A DNA stretch of 64,000 nt. It comes from Hemerocallis citrina. Lineage: Eukaryota > Streptophyta > Magnoliopsida > Asparagales > Asphodelaceae. The position numbers were made by a program, and so were the translations under genes. The DNA lies in assembly GCA_017893485.1 (NCBI GenBank), contig CM030358.1, positions 150,983,368 to 151,047,367 of the forward strand. Reading direction: 5' to 3'. The notes under the pieces are model-generated. The model worked only from the letters and a program-made list of their open reading frames with translations, made no database searches and was not told where the DNA came from. Shown here piece after piece: positions 22,022 to 31,362 of the stretch. How positions within the stretch are numbered: position 1 is the stretch's first letter; every line of letters begins with the position of its first letter.

Positions 22022-22193
22022 GTGATATTTTCGTCACATATTTAGATTACGTGCAGTGCACATAGAAGCAAGTTAACGGTTGGTTACTCTGTAAGTTAAA
22101 AGTTAAACATTGTGTGGTTTTTTTTTTATTTTAAGTTTTATGATATTTTTTTAAGTTAGATGAAATTTTTGCGACGTTTTTTTAAATTTTGCC
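22022..22193 (-). repeat. right TIR of the split Mutator-like element
   Basis: Reverse-complement partner of 6917-7081. Confidence 0.75.
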
Positions 22194-22618
22194 TATACTT
22201 TTGAGGTGCAGTTCGGAGAGTAAAAAATTTAGATGAGTAAAGAGTTTCAGACTAGATTATGACGTACCATTTTATTCAAAAAACTAAAGTAAATAAGTTA
22301 CCGCACCGTGCAATGCACTTACGCACGTGCACTTCCTATTTTCCTTTCACTTATGCACATGAACATGCACTTTTCTTTTTATTTTAATACAGTCGCAACT
22401 GGTTTTCTTCCTTTTTATAAATTTAACTGCATAAATTTTCTTTTAATAAATTTGACAACAATTTTTAGAGATTTATTTTGTTTCTTTTAAAAACAACTAG
22501 TAAAATTTAATTGTGCGCGAAATGCATGTAGCTTGATGCAGAAGTCTAATATTAAACAAAAAAGTTGCACAATAATTAATTTCCTTCAAAGGTTCAATAG
22601 TTAGAAAACACACAAAAA
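22194..22618. other. AT-rich DNA, nothing recognised
   Basis: Contains a 'gtgcaatgcac' dyad near 22310 and a lone CTAGT near 22497, which were considered as Helitron ends and not accepted. Confidence 0.35.
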
Positions 22619-22659
22619 AAAAAAACCCTCCTCCCCCACACACACACACACCCCCCAAA

Positions 22660-22691
<32 letters not shown>

Positions 22692-22711
22692 ATCCCCCAA
22701 TATATATATAA

Positions 22712-22760
<49 letters not shown>
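22619..22760. repeat. compound microsatellite (CA)n, (TA)n, (TG)n, (TA)n
   Basis: Simple dinucleotide runs in succession. The long (TA)n at its right end is the insertion target of the gag-only Ty3 element, whose other flank continues with atata and a TA-bounded MITE. Confidence 0.95.
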
Positions 22761-22765
<5 letters not shown>

Positions 22766-23345
22766 CTGCTGATTTTGGTGTGGGAGCAAACAGATAGAAT
22801 TTGTAGATTCTTGAGAAAACGAACAAGGCAAACCTGTTGATCTGTTGACCTTCACCAATGTGTTGACTTGGTCTCTTACCGCTGCTGCGAACCTGCAAAA
22901 AGTCCGAGACACCGGGATGGATCCCGGCGATGCACCCTCCGACGCTCTTGTCAGTAATCTAAATGATTAAGCAAGAACTTAAACTGGAAAGGTATTGATT
23001 ACCTGGTAAGAGTGGGGGGAGAGAGGTATTTATAGTCGCCTTAGGGATCCGTTTTAAGATATGAACATATCTCTACTTCCCGGTGTGAATGGATAGAAGC
23101 GGTTAAGATCACTTCTTAGGGATAATTATGAATCTGAATTCTTCTTTATCCTTCTGAACTAGTTTGTAACGGGTTGAGACCCGTACCCAGTAAGACAGAT
23201 CCGTTTATGGGTTATTGGGCTTTGAAGAAAGACCCAGTTCCCATTTCAGACCCATTTGTAGGTGAAATTACCGTTTTATCCCTGAGCTTTAAGATTCGCG
23301 TCCGATTTGAACGGTCCCAATTTAATCCCATTTTCAGCCATATTA
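22761..23345 (-). repeat. 3' LTR of the gag-only element
   Basis: 585 bp. The terminal base pair at 23345 is changed (TA instead of TG on the minus strand). Relative to the other LTR it has an extra 'atctgttg'. TATA box reversed at 23027-23034. Confidence 0.9.
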
Positions 23346-23361
23346 CGAGCCCCCCACTCCT
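23346..23361 (-). promoter_or_regulatory. polypurine tract of the gag-only element
   Basis: 'cgagccccccactcct' on the plus strand is the reverse of the PPT of the Tat element, next to the 3' LTR as required. Confidence 0.85.
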
Positions 23362-24929
23362 GGAGACTGAGTTTTACAGTCTTTGAGGAGTAGTTTTGTT
23401 GTTCTAATGGCGTACAGGATTTTATCGGTGTTCTTAAGGGACTTTGGATCTTGCTTGGGGTGTAATGGTGTTATTCTGGACTTGTAAAATGCCCAAAAAT
23501 ATTCTCAGAATTTTCTGGATTTTTTGTGATTTTTTTAGATTTTTCTGAATTTTTTCTCCTTTTTTTAAATTTTTTATTCATTTTCCGAATTAAATAATTA
23601 ATTATCGAAAATATTAATTAATTATTCTAATTTAATAATTAGTTTTTCAGAATTTTTAAATTATTTTTCTGAATTAATAATTATTTTTAGAATTTTAAAT
23701 TAATTTTTTTCGATTTTTAAATATTTTTTCCGATTTTTAAATAATTAATTCAAATAAATAAATAAATTAAATATTACCTGGACACGTGGCGCATTTTTGG
23801 ATGTCGATCGTGATCAGATGGCGTGCATCGCAAAGCAGATCATGCTGTGGACACGTTACGCATTTCTGAGCGTCGATCGTGTCGTGGCGTGAATTTTGAA
23901 ACGATCGGACGGCGCGTGTAGGTCGGCAGTATTTTTCTCCAATTTCGAGCTCAGATCACATGTTGCTCGGAATTCGACCCACTTCGGGCAGCCACGTGGC
24001 TCGGTCAACGCGCGCGTTGACCGCCACGTGGCATTTTTTTTTCTTCTTTCTCTTCCGGCCCAGCTCTTCCTCTTTTCTCCTTCTTCGCCTTCTACTCTGT
24101 TTTGCTCCCTTCTTCTCCGATGTTTTCGGCTGTCTCCTTCTTCGCCAGCGTCTTCGAGCTTGGAGACAGTGGGGAGCTCGGCGAGTTTAACAAAGGAGAT
24201 GGACGAGCGCGGCGAGCGCGGCAAAGGAGTTTAGGCAAGCTCGGCGAACGAGAGACCGTTGGTTTTGACGAAGCTCGAGGAGTGGAGCTCGCAAAGGAGA
24301 GCTCGATAGCTGGAGGGTCTGGCGAACAGATCGAGCTCGGCGAATGAACTCTTCGAGGTGGCGAGCTCGTCGAACAAGTACGCTGCTCGACGGAGAGGGA
24401 GTGGCGAACGTTCGAGCTCGAGCTTTGGAGGTCGGCGATCCCGAAGTTGAGCTCGACGATGTTGGCGAAGAGCTTGGAGCTCGGCCATGGGGTTGGGTTC
24501 AAAGCTCGTGAAGGCGGGAGGAGCGATGGAGCTCGATGGATCTCTTTGGCGAAGAGAGTGGAGCTCGGTCGAGCTCGGCTATGGGTTCGGCAAGGCATGG
24601 TGGAGAGCTCGCCACTGGCACTCGACAAAACCGAACGGAGGAGCTCAGCTTCAGAGCTCGATGGAGGGTGAGGCGAGCTCGGCGAAGCTCTTGCTGATGG
24701 AGGGGGTCACCGGTGCTTGATGGTGGTTGGAGTCTGGTGAATTGGAGAGCATCGAAGGTTGAAGAAGAAGGTCATGTTGGGCTTTGTTCTGTTGGTTTTT
24801 GGCGGGAGCGTGTGAAGAAGAGGAAGGGGAGGTGACAAGTGGTTCGGTTTATTGGGTCCAAACGGGTTTTGGACCCTACTTGTTAGCTCTCCTTCACCTT
24901 CTCTTTATGCTCTGTTGTGCTAGTTCGGC
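23362..24929 (-). other. non-coding 3' region with a GAGCTCG-rich tract
   Basis: An AT-rich block (about 23480-23770) is followed by repeats of 'gcgtcgatcgtg' type (23800-23900) and, at 24160-24700, about 17 copies of GAGCTCG-like words. The many overlapping short ORFs on both strands here come from the low-complexity tract; none looks like a gene. Confidence 0.55.
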
Positions 24930-24931
24930 GG

Positions 24932-25252
24932 ATCCGAGCACAGATTTTGAGGTAAAATTTTGGCCATTTTGCAGCTCGGTAGGACAGTAGCTCGGATTGT
25001 AGATCCGAGCTACGTGGCTCGATCTGGACGGTTGATCACGATCGTGGCACGAATCACAAGACAAGAGGCTCAAATTTCGAGAAAACATTATCTTGTCGTT
25101 TTGTGGTCGTGGCGCAATCTGAGCCGTTTGATTGTGATCAGGCGCGAATCATGATGATGAAGTTGTTTTTCTCCAATACGCAGCTCGGAATGCAAGTTAC
25201 TCGGATTGTAGATCCTAGCTACGTGGGCGGATCTGGACGGTTGATCTTTACT
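24932..25252 (-). repeat. 321-bp repeat unit, copy 1
   Basis: Matches 25571-25890 closely. Contains 'aaacattatcttgtcgtttt', the reverse of the conserved core in the Tat element arrays (for example at 18724). The two copies bracket the strictosidine-synthase-like fragment. Confidence 0.85.
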
Positions 25253-25566
25253 TAGAGATAAACCATTTGGGAATTGAAGGTTCTTGCGGAGGACGGTGGT
25301 CTCATTTGTCACTGCATTGTATTTCAAAAGTCGGCCTGAAGGTTCGGAGGTGAATAACGGCTGAAAGAAGTTCCTTCTCTGGAAATTAGTGCTACTATCA
25401 GTGAAATAGATGTTCCCTTCCTCATCAATATCCAAGTCATTTGTGAAATTCATTGGGACCCCTTCAGCCTCAGTAGTTAATTGTGTCGCCAATCCACCCT
25501 CTGGCTCTACCTTTAACAACCCGAAATAAGCATCAGCAATATACAAGTCGCCTGTTTTCTTGTTCG
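25250..25566 (-). pseudogene. captured strictosidine-synthase-like gene fragment
   Basis: About 105 codons in one open minus-strand frame match the middle of plant strictosidine-synthase-like proteins, the six-bladed beta-propeller family: KKTGDLYIADAYFGLLKV, then TNDLDIDEEGNIYFTDSS, then LQFPNGLSLSKD. Both ends stop abruptly at repeat sequence of the retrotransposon, and the surrounding frame continues into repeat-derived residues, so this is a fragment and not a gene. A full protein of the family is over 300 residues. It sits between two 321-bp repeats inside a gag-only Ty3 element, indicating transduplication of host sequence. The lack of an intron within 316 bp may mean capture through RNA, or simply a single-exon stretch of the parent gene. 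It has no in-frame stop. Confidence 0.85.
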
Positions 25567-25570
25567 GCCA

Positions 25571-25890
25571 ATCCGAGCACGGATTTTGAGGCTCATTTTT
25601 TGCCACTTTGCAGTTCGGTAGGACAGTAGCTCGGATTGTAGATCCGAGCTATGTGGCTCGATCTGGGCAGTTGATCACGATCGTGGCGCGAATCACGAGA
25701 CAAGAGGCTCAAATTTTGAGAAAACGTTATCATGTCATTTTGTGGTGATGGCGCAATCTGAGCCGTTTGATTGTGATCAGGCACGAATCATGATGATGAA
25801 GTTGTTTTTCTCCAATACGCAGCTCGGAATGCAAGTTGCTCGGATTGTAGATTCGAGCTTCGTGGGGGGATCTAGACGGTTGATCATGAT
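25571..25890 (-). repeat. 321-bp repeat unit, copy 2
   Basis: Second copy of 24932-25252. Its core reads 'aaacgttatcatgtcatttt'. Confidence 0.85.
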
Positions 25891-26179
25891 CATGGCGCGT
25901 ATCCCGAGGCAATAGTTTTGGCCATTTTCTTGCTCGGCGTAGCTGTGTTGCGATCCACTTTTCCGGTGCTACGGAGGTCCGATCGGGGCATGCGACCCCT
26001 CGTTTCGAAGCTAACTCGGAGATCTAGAACTTCTCTTTAGGAGTGGGATGAGGATTCACCCTTCTTCATGGTCAAAATAGCCCCGCAACATCCTTGTCTT
26101 GATGAAGTTAATGAGTGTTTTGGTCTTGAGGATTTTTGAAGAAGATGTGCTAAGAAGATCCACGTAAGAGCCATGGGAA
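25891..26179. other. spacer of the gag-only element
   Basis: No gene or clear repeat, apart from 'gatcggggcatgcgacccc', a small imperfect dyad. Confidence 0.4.
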
Positions 26180-27600
26180 GACCCATTCTTTGAGGTGAGT
26201 GCAAGGAGCAACTCTATAGGAGAGTTTTGAGCTCGGAGCCCATTGAGAGGAAGGGCACTCGTGAGGCGAACGGAGTGAAGAACATCACAAGGCTCTAGGA
26301 GAGAGCCATTTAGGAGACGAGTTTGAGGAGCAACTCTAGGAGAGAGTTGTGAGCTCCGAACTCGTTGAAAAGAGGTCCGCCCCTGAGATGAGCGAAGCGA
26401 AGAGCTTGACTCTAGGAGAGAGCCATTTATGAGGCGAGTTTGAGGAGCAACTCTAGGAGAGAGTTGTGAGCTTCGAACTCGTTGAGAAGAGGTCTGCCTT
26501 GGAGGTGAGCGGAGCGAAGAGCTTGCCTCTAAGAGAGAGCCATTTGTGAGACGAGTTTGATTAGCAACTCTAGGTGAGAGTTGTGAGCTCCGAACTCGTT
26601 GAGAAGAGGTCCACCTTGGAGGTGAGCGGAGCGAAGAGCTTGACTCTATGAGAGAGCCATTTGGGAGACGGGTTTGAGGAGCAACTCTAGGAGAGAGTTG
26701 TGAGCTCCGAACTCGTTGAGAAGAGGTCCGCCTTGGAGGCGAGCGGAGCGAAGAGCACGGCTCTAGGAGAGAGCCATCTGGGTGACAAGTTTGAGGAGCA
26801 ACTCTAGGAGAGAGTTGTGAGCTCCGAACTTTTTGTTTAAGTGAGATTCAATGGTTGTGGGAGCAGTTTCGAATGGCGAACCACTTCTTATCCGCTTATG
26901 AGCGAGTAATTTGAAGCAGAATCGAGCCGAGTGTTGGACTCCGAACTCATCGTTTAAGAGAGATTCAACGGTTGTGGGAGTAGTTCCGAATGGCAAACCA
27001 CTTCTTATCCGCTTACGAGCGAATAATTTGAAGCGGAATCGAGCCAAGTGTTGGACTCCGAACTCGTCGTTTAAGAGAGATTCAACGGTTGTGGGAGTAG
27101 TTCCGAATGTCGAACCACTTCTTACCCGCTTACGAGAGAATAATTTGAAGCGAAATCGAGCCAAGTGTTAGACTCCGAACTCGTTGTTAGAGGGGGTTAA
27201 CGAGGTGTAGGAACAATTCCGAATAGCGAACCACTTCTTACCCGCTTATGAGCGAGTAATTTGAAGCGGAATCAAGCCAAGTGTTGGACTCCGAACTCGT
27301 CGTTTAAGAGAGATTCAACGATTGTGGGAGTAGTTCCGAATGGCAAACCACTTCTTACCCGCTTACGAGCGAATAATTTGAAGCAGAATTGAGCCAAGTG
27401 TTGGACTCCGAACACGTTGTTAGAGGGGGTTAACGAGGTGTAGGAGCAATTTCGAATGGCGAAGCACTTCTTACCCGCTTATGAGCGAGTAATTTGAAGC
27501 GGAATCGAGCCAAGTGTTGGACTCTGAACTCGTTGTTAGAGCTTAGTAAGTTGTGGGAGCAGCCATGTAGGAGAAGCTGGACTCTGAACTCACCATTTAA
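26180..27600 (-). repeat. 117-bp tandem array with two monomer types in one register
   Basis: The landmark 'ctccgaac' (one copy 'cttcgaac') occurs at steps of 116-117 bp from about 26353 to 27521. The first five units contain 'ctctaggagagagccattt' (type A). The last six contain 'gccaagtgttggactccga' and 'ggttgtgggag' (type B). The unit starting near 26819 is a hybrid. Type B reversed shares 'gttcggagtccaacacttgg' with the 113-bp units of the Tat element. Confidence 0.92.
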
Positions 27601-27853
27601 CGAGTCGTAGATGTGACTCGAAGAGATAGAGATGAAGCAAGAGAAATAATTTTCAATGAAAAAATGTAAAATTTTATTGAGATAAACTAAGTGGCCGCTT
27701 CAATAAGGCGAGCCATTATTACATGCTATTGGCCGGGTTACAAGCATCGGCCTTATTGAAAATCAAGATCCTACTTCTACGATAAGGTGAAGACCTCTTG
27801 GGAGGAGCTGAGTCTTGAAGCTTGACGGGCCTTTCTGTTCATTTGTTGGCTCC
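27601..27853. other. gag downstream region
   Basis: Holds AATAAA on the minus strand near 27670, a candidate poly(A) signal for the gag transcript. Nothing of protease or pol is recognisable. Confidence 0.5.
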
Positions 27854-29560
27854 TCAGGGGGGAAGCTCGGCCCCATCTTTTTGGACGAACTTGGTCAGGT
27901 GTCCCCGCTGTATGAGTTCTTCGATCTCCTCCTTGAAAGCCCGACAATTATCCGTGTCGTGGCCGTGGTCCCTGTGAAAGCGGCACCACTTATCCTTGTT
28001 CCTCTTCTTGCTAGGGGTATTCATTCTAGGGGGAGCGCGGAGTAGCCTTTCCCTATCCACCTCCATAAGAACTTCTGATATATTAGCAATGAGGGGGGTG
28101 AACTTCTCAAAACGAGGATTCGAGCGGCGCTGGTCATTGCCATCCCTCTGGAATTTTTGGGACCCCTCTTCGTTTGCATTCTTCCGTTTGTTCCCGGAAG
28201 ATGATTCTTCAAAAGTAGGGGGGTTGAGAGCCTCTTCCGCTCGTATGTACTTCTCCACTCTAAGTAGGAGTTCTGAGAAGTCCCGAGGAGGATTTTTGGC
28301 AAGGGACACCCTGAGGTTGGCATTAGTGACGTTGCGCTCGAATACGGCTGAGGCTACTGATTGGTTGAGGGAGGGAATGGACCGGGCTTCGACGGTGAAG
28401 CATAGAACGTAATCCCTTAGGCGTTCACCCTTTTCTTGGTTGAGGGTCACCAGGGATACGCTTGTTTTCTCGGCCAGGTGGCTACTCACGAAATGAGTAA
28501 GGAAGAGCCATTCGAACTGATCGAATAAGAAAATGGAGGCCGGGGCGAGTCGAGAGTACCATTCTCTCGTAGGCCCCTTCAACGTGGCAGGGAAGATCTT
28601 GCAGAGGAGGGCGTCTGAAGCATGGTGGATCATCATGAGAGTTTTGAAACTCTCTATGTGATCCACGGGGTCCGACTCCCCGGTATACGACTCGAAGTGA
28701 GGCGGCTTGAAGTTCTCTGGGATGGGGGCCTCCATGCTGGTGCGAGAGAATGGAGGTCTGCCCGGGCAGAGGTTTATCGCCCGTTGCTCTTCTTCCCTGT
28801 CCATTCGGCCGAGGTGCCTCTCCATCTTGTGGAGACGGCGGTAGACTGAGTCTTCTCTTTGATCATATCTTGCCGAGGCCCGGGATTCATCTTCGTACGA
28901 GGGTGGACTGGGGCTGCGGCAATGGTAGCTTGGAGATGGACGAGGACTGGGAGTGTGAAGGCGGTGGCTCCTAGCTGGCTCATGAGTAGGTGACCTTTGG
29001 TTGTTCTTTGAAGCGATATTGAGGGCCCGTAAGACTGTCGCTTGGAAGTCTTGAAGATCTGCCCTTGTGACTGGTGCCTCTCCAGCTTGGTGGTCCCTAT
29101 GTGTGGCTCGGCTTACTGGAGAATGAGTTCTCCACCGATGATGCTGAGGGGACTCTTTTCGCTTCCTCGGAGGAGGGGATCTTCTAGTCCTCGGTCGGCG
29201 GGGGGTCCGGATTCTTGAGGCCCCTGGGTGCTCGGGTTGATGGATTCCACCAAGGGCTCGCCATCCATTCAGGCGAGTTCTGAGGTCGACCCCCTTTTGC
29301 CGGTTGGCAATCACTTGACGAAGATCCCACTCGGAAGGGCTTTGAGAAGCCATAGATTCAACTGAAGGATTGGGACCCGCGACATGGTCATGAGGAGGAT
29401 GTTGCTTCGGATGACTCCGACGGGAGCCCCCCTGGGTAGCCCCCCGAGACCCTGGAGGGGCCTGTTTAGGAGGAGCACCTTGAGCTGGAGGAGGGGGAGG
29501 AGGAAGAGAAGTGGTTTTCCGGCTGGAGACTGCTGCCTTCCCCTTCTGTTTTGGATGCAT
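27854..29560 (-). CDS. gag polyprotein of the gag-only Tat-type element
   Basis: 568 codons, ATG 29560-29558 (MHPKQKGKAA) to the stop at 27854, without interruption. Gag forms the virus-like particle and packages the element RNA. The N-terminal third is Pro/Arg/Ser-rich and basic. The capsid-like region (residues about 265-400) includes DPVDHIESFKTLMMIHHASD and REWYSRLAP. A knuckle CRFHRDHGHDTDNC lies near residue 525. It is collinear with the gag of the Tat element at 7868-9700, but where that one has stops (8330, 8912) this reads Asp and Glu. It begins 70 bp after the primer site. The open frame in an element without pol suggests that the protein, or its RNA, has been under recent selection or that the element is young. 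Confidence 0.9.
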   Translation of the reverse strand: MHPKQKGKAAVSSRKTTSLPPPPPPAQGAPPKQAPPGSRGATQGGSRRSHPKQHPPHDHVAGPNPSVESMASQSPSEWDLRQVIANRQKGVDLRTRLNGWRALGGIHQPEHPGASRIRTPRRPRTRRSPPPRKRKESPQHHRWRTHSPVSRATHRDHQAGEAPVTRADLQDFQATVLRALNIASKNNQRSPTHEPARSHRLHTPSPRPSPSYHCRSPSPPSYEDESRASARYDQREDSVYRRLHKMERHLGRMDREEEQRAINLCPGRPPFSRTSMEAPIPENFKPPHFESYTGESDPVDHIESFKTLMMIHHASDALLCKIFPATLKGPTREWYSRLAPASIFLFDQFEWLFLTHFVSSHLAEKTSVSLVTLNQEKGERLRDYVLCFTVEARSIPSLNQSVASAVFERNVTNANLRVSLAKNPPRDFSELLLRVEKYIRAEEALNPPTFEESSSGNKRKNANEEGSQKFQRDGNDQRRSNPRFEKFTPLIANISEVLMEVDRERLLRAPPRMNTPSKKRNKDKWCRFHRDHGHDTDNCRAFKEEIEELIQRGHLTKFVQKDGAELPP

Positions 29561-29610
29561 GGCTTGAAACTAGTCTCACTGATGAAATTAGGTCGGGTTG
29601 CTTTTTCGGT

Positions 29611-29630
29611 TTCCACAGACGATGCCAATC
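29611..29630 (-). promoter_or_regulatory. primer-binding site of the gag-only element
   Basis: On the minus strand 'gattggcatcgtctgtgga' directly follows the 5' LTR and matches the site at 7721-7742 except for a few bases. Confidence 0.7.
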
Positions 29631-30207
29631 TGTTGCTGCTGATTTTGGTGTGGGAGCAAACAGATAGAGTTTGTGGATTCTTGAGAAAACGAACAAGGCA
29701 AACCTGTTGACCTTCACCAATGTGTTGACTTGGTCTCATACCGTTGCTGCGAACCTGCAAAAAGTCCAAGACACCGGGATGGATCCCGGCGACGCACCCT
29801 CCGACGTTCTTGTTAGTAATCTGAATGATTAAGCAAGAACTTAAACTGGAAAAGTATTGATTACCTGGTAACAGTGGGGGGAGAGAGGTATTTATAGTCG
29901 CATTAGGGATCCGTTTTAAGATATGAACATATCTCTGCTTCCCAGTGTGAATGGATAGAAGTGGTTAAGATCACTTCTTAGAGATAATTATGAATCTGAA
30001 TTCTTCTTTATCCTTCTGAACTAGTTTGTAACGGGTTGGGACCCGTACCCAGTAAGACAGATCCGTTTATGGGTTATTGGGCTTTGAAGAAAGACTCAGT
30101 TCCCATTTCAGACCCATTTGTAGGTGAAATTACTGTTTTACCCCTGAGCTTTAAGATTCGCGTCCGATTTGAATGGTCCCGATTTAATCCCATTTTCAGC
30201 CATATCA
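29631..30207 (-). repeat. 5' LTR of the gag-only element
   Basis: 577 bp, TGATATGGCTG...CAGCA-type ends with TG...CA, TATA box reversed at 29889-29896. About 97% like the other LTR by eye. Confidence 0.92.
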
Positions 30208-30212
30208 ATATA

Positions 30213-30576
30213 AAAGCTTTGGTTGTGCACTACCTCTAGTGCACACGGCATGTGCACTAGGCCTTCGGGCATTCATATCGACGATTCGAACCGTTCACAT
30301 TGATCTTCACATCTAAATTAGTCTAAATATGTAAAATCAAATCATTTGAAATTCATTTGCCCATCCATCATGTGACTATAAAAAACGATGATTTTCAGCT
30401 ATACAATTTTGTAATACTTCAATGGATAGGAAAATGAATTTCAAATGATTTGATTTGACATATTTAGACTAATTTAGATGTGTAGATCAATGTGAACGGT
30501 TCGGATCGTCGGTATGAACGCCCGAAGGCCTAGTGCACACGCCGTGTGCACTAGAGGAGTGCACAACCGAAGCTTT

Positions 30577-30577
<1 letters not shown>
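30213..30577. mobile_element. foldback MITE in a TA microsatellite
   Basis: The left arm starting 'aagctttggttgtgcac' and the right arm ending 'gtgcacaaccgaagctt' are inverted over about 150 bp with few mismatches; the centre is near 30395. It is bounded by atata on the left and a long (TA)n on the right. It has no coding capacity. The pattern recalls MITEs such as rice Micron that sit in TA microsatellites. Confidence 0.8.

Positions 30578-30626
<49 letters not shown>
30578..30626. repeat. (TA)n microsatellite
   Basis: A TA run of about 24 repeats at the right edge of the foldback MITE. Confidence 0.95.
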
Positions 30627-30629
<3 letters not shown>

Positions 30630-30990
30630 TAATTTGAAATTCATTTGTCCATGCTTTACATCATCACAAAATTGTATGGCTAAAAATTCTAACAGAATGA
30701 TGGATGGGTAAATGAACTTCAAATTACTTGATTTTTTATTGTTAGGCTATTTTAGGCATATAAAACAATATGAGCGGTTCGGATTTTTCATAGGGAATTT
30801 AGTTCATGAGTGCTCACGGAGTGCGCACCAAAAGTAGTGTGCAACCAAAGGGGACCATATATATATATATATATATATATAGTCCCCTTCGGTTGCACAC
30901 TATATATAGTCCCCTTCGGTTGCACACTATTTTTGGTGAGCACTCTGTGAACATTCATAAAATAAAGACCCTATGAAAAATTCTGGCCTG
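30627..30990. mobile_element. second TA-associated foldback
   Basis: Inverted arms 'gtgtgcaaccaaaggggac' (left) and 'gtccccttcggttgcacac' (right) face each other across (TA)n at 30857-30881, and the similarity continues outward through 'gagtgctcacggagtg'. The right arm is preceded by an extra direct copy of 'agtccccttcggttgcacac'. Words such as 'ggttgtgcac' relate it to the first foldback. Confidence 0.65.
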
Positions 30991-31357
30991 AAGTCTATAG
31001 TTTCTATGACTGAAACATTGTTCTATCAAGACATTATATCACAAGTAATGCGTTATTAAAATTATCTGCACAGAACAATGACGATGCTAAAAAAATTAGT
31101 TGTAAGACATTGCATTCCTACATCAAGAATCACTTGTTAATCCCTTAAATATAAGGAATATTGCCATATTTCATTACTTCAAACTTTACATCCACCCTCA
31201 GTACCAACTTTATTTATCTCCAGCTAATCAGGATGAATCTTCTTATGTGCTCTTCTCGCCATCCTTATCCTAGTCGTCCAGGTGGGAATCACTAAGCGAG
31301 ATTACGAAATAGAGCTCCAAACCAATCTACAAAGCAGAAAACAGAAAAATATGGGTA
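30991..31357. other. low-copy-looking DNA; possible terminal exon on the minus strand
   Basis: On the minus strand a pyrimidine-rich tract and 'tttgtag' (near 31325) precede a short open stretch ending in ISLSDSHLDD and a stop near 31280. This may be the last exon of a host gene, but it is too short to identify. The copia element would then sit in its intron. Confidence 0.25.
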
Positions 31358-31362
31358 AGCCT

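Larger units (their letters stand above)
6917..22193. mobile_element. non-autonomous Mutator-like element with long TIRs, split by the Tat retrotransposon
   Basis: About 165 bp at 6917-7081 is the reverse complement of 22022-22193, sharing GTTAACTTGCTTCTA-type sequence near the inner side and CAAAATTTAAAAAAACGTC at the outer end. Long TIRs are a Mutator-like feature. After removing the 13.7-kb Tat insertion and one copy of its TSD, the original element would be about 1.57 kb. No transposase is seen and no clear 9-bp TSD survives at either end, so the superfamily call rests on TIR length. Confidence 0.65.
22761..30207 (-). mobile_element. gag-only (non-autonomous) relative of the Tat element
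   Basis: Direct LTRs at 22761-23345 and 29631-30207, flanked by 5-bp atata (22756-22760 and 30208-30212). The duplication is plausible but lies in TA-rich DNA. In minus orientation the order is 5' LTR, primer site, intact gag, a 117-bp tandem array, a host gene fragment, repeat units, AT-rich block, PPT, 3' LTR. No protease, RT, RNase H or integrase is present. LTR, PBS, PPT, gag and 3' repeats all resemble the 7101-20806 element, so an element of that family is the natural helper. Confidence 0.92.

Noticed and set aside
6905..22205. 9-bp TSD for the split Mutator-like element
   Set aside because: Flanks 'tacaaataa' and 'tatactttt' do not match beyond a few bases.
22310..22505. Possible Helitron ends ('gtgcaatgcac' dyad and a CTAGT)
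   Set aside because: No matching TC start in the right place and the hairpin near CTAG is too weak.
24092..24720. ORFs of 70-180 codons on both strands
   Set aside because: All derive from the GAGCTCG-rich low-complexity tract; Ser/Pro/Arg-rich text without domains.
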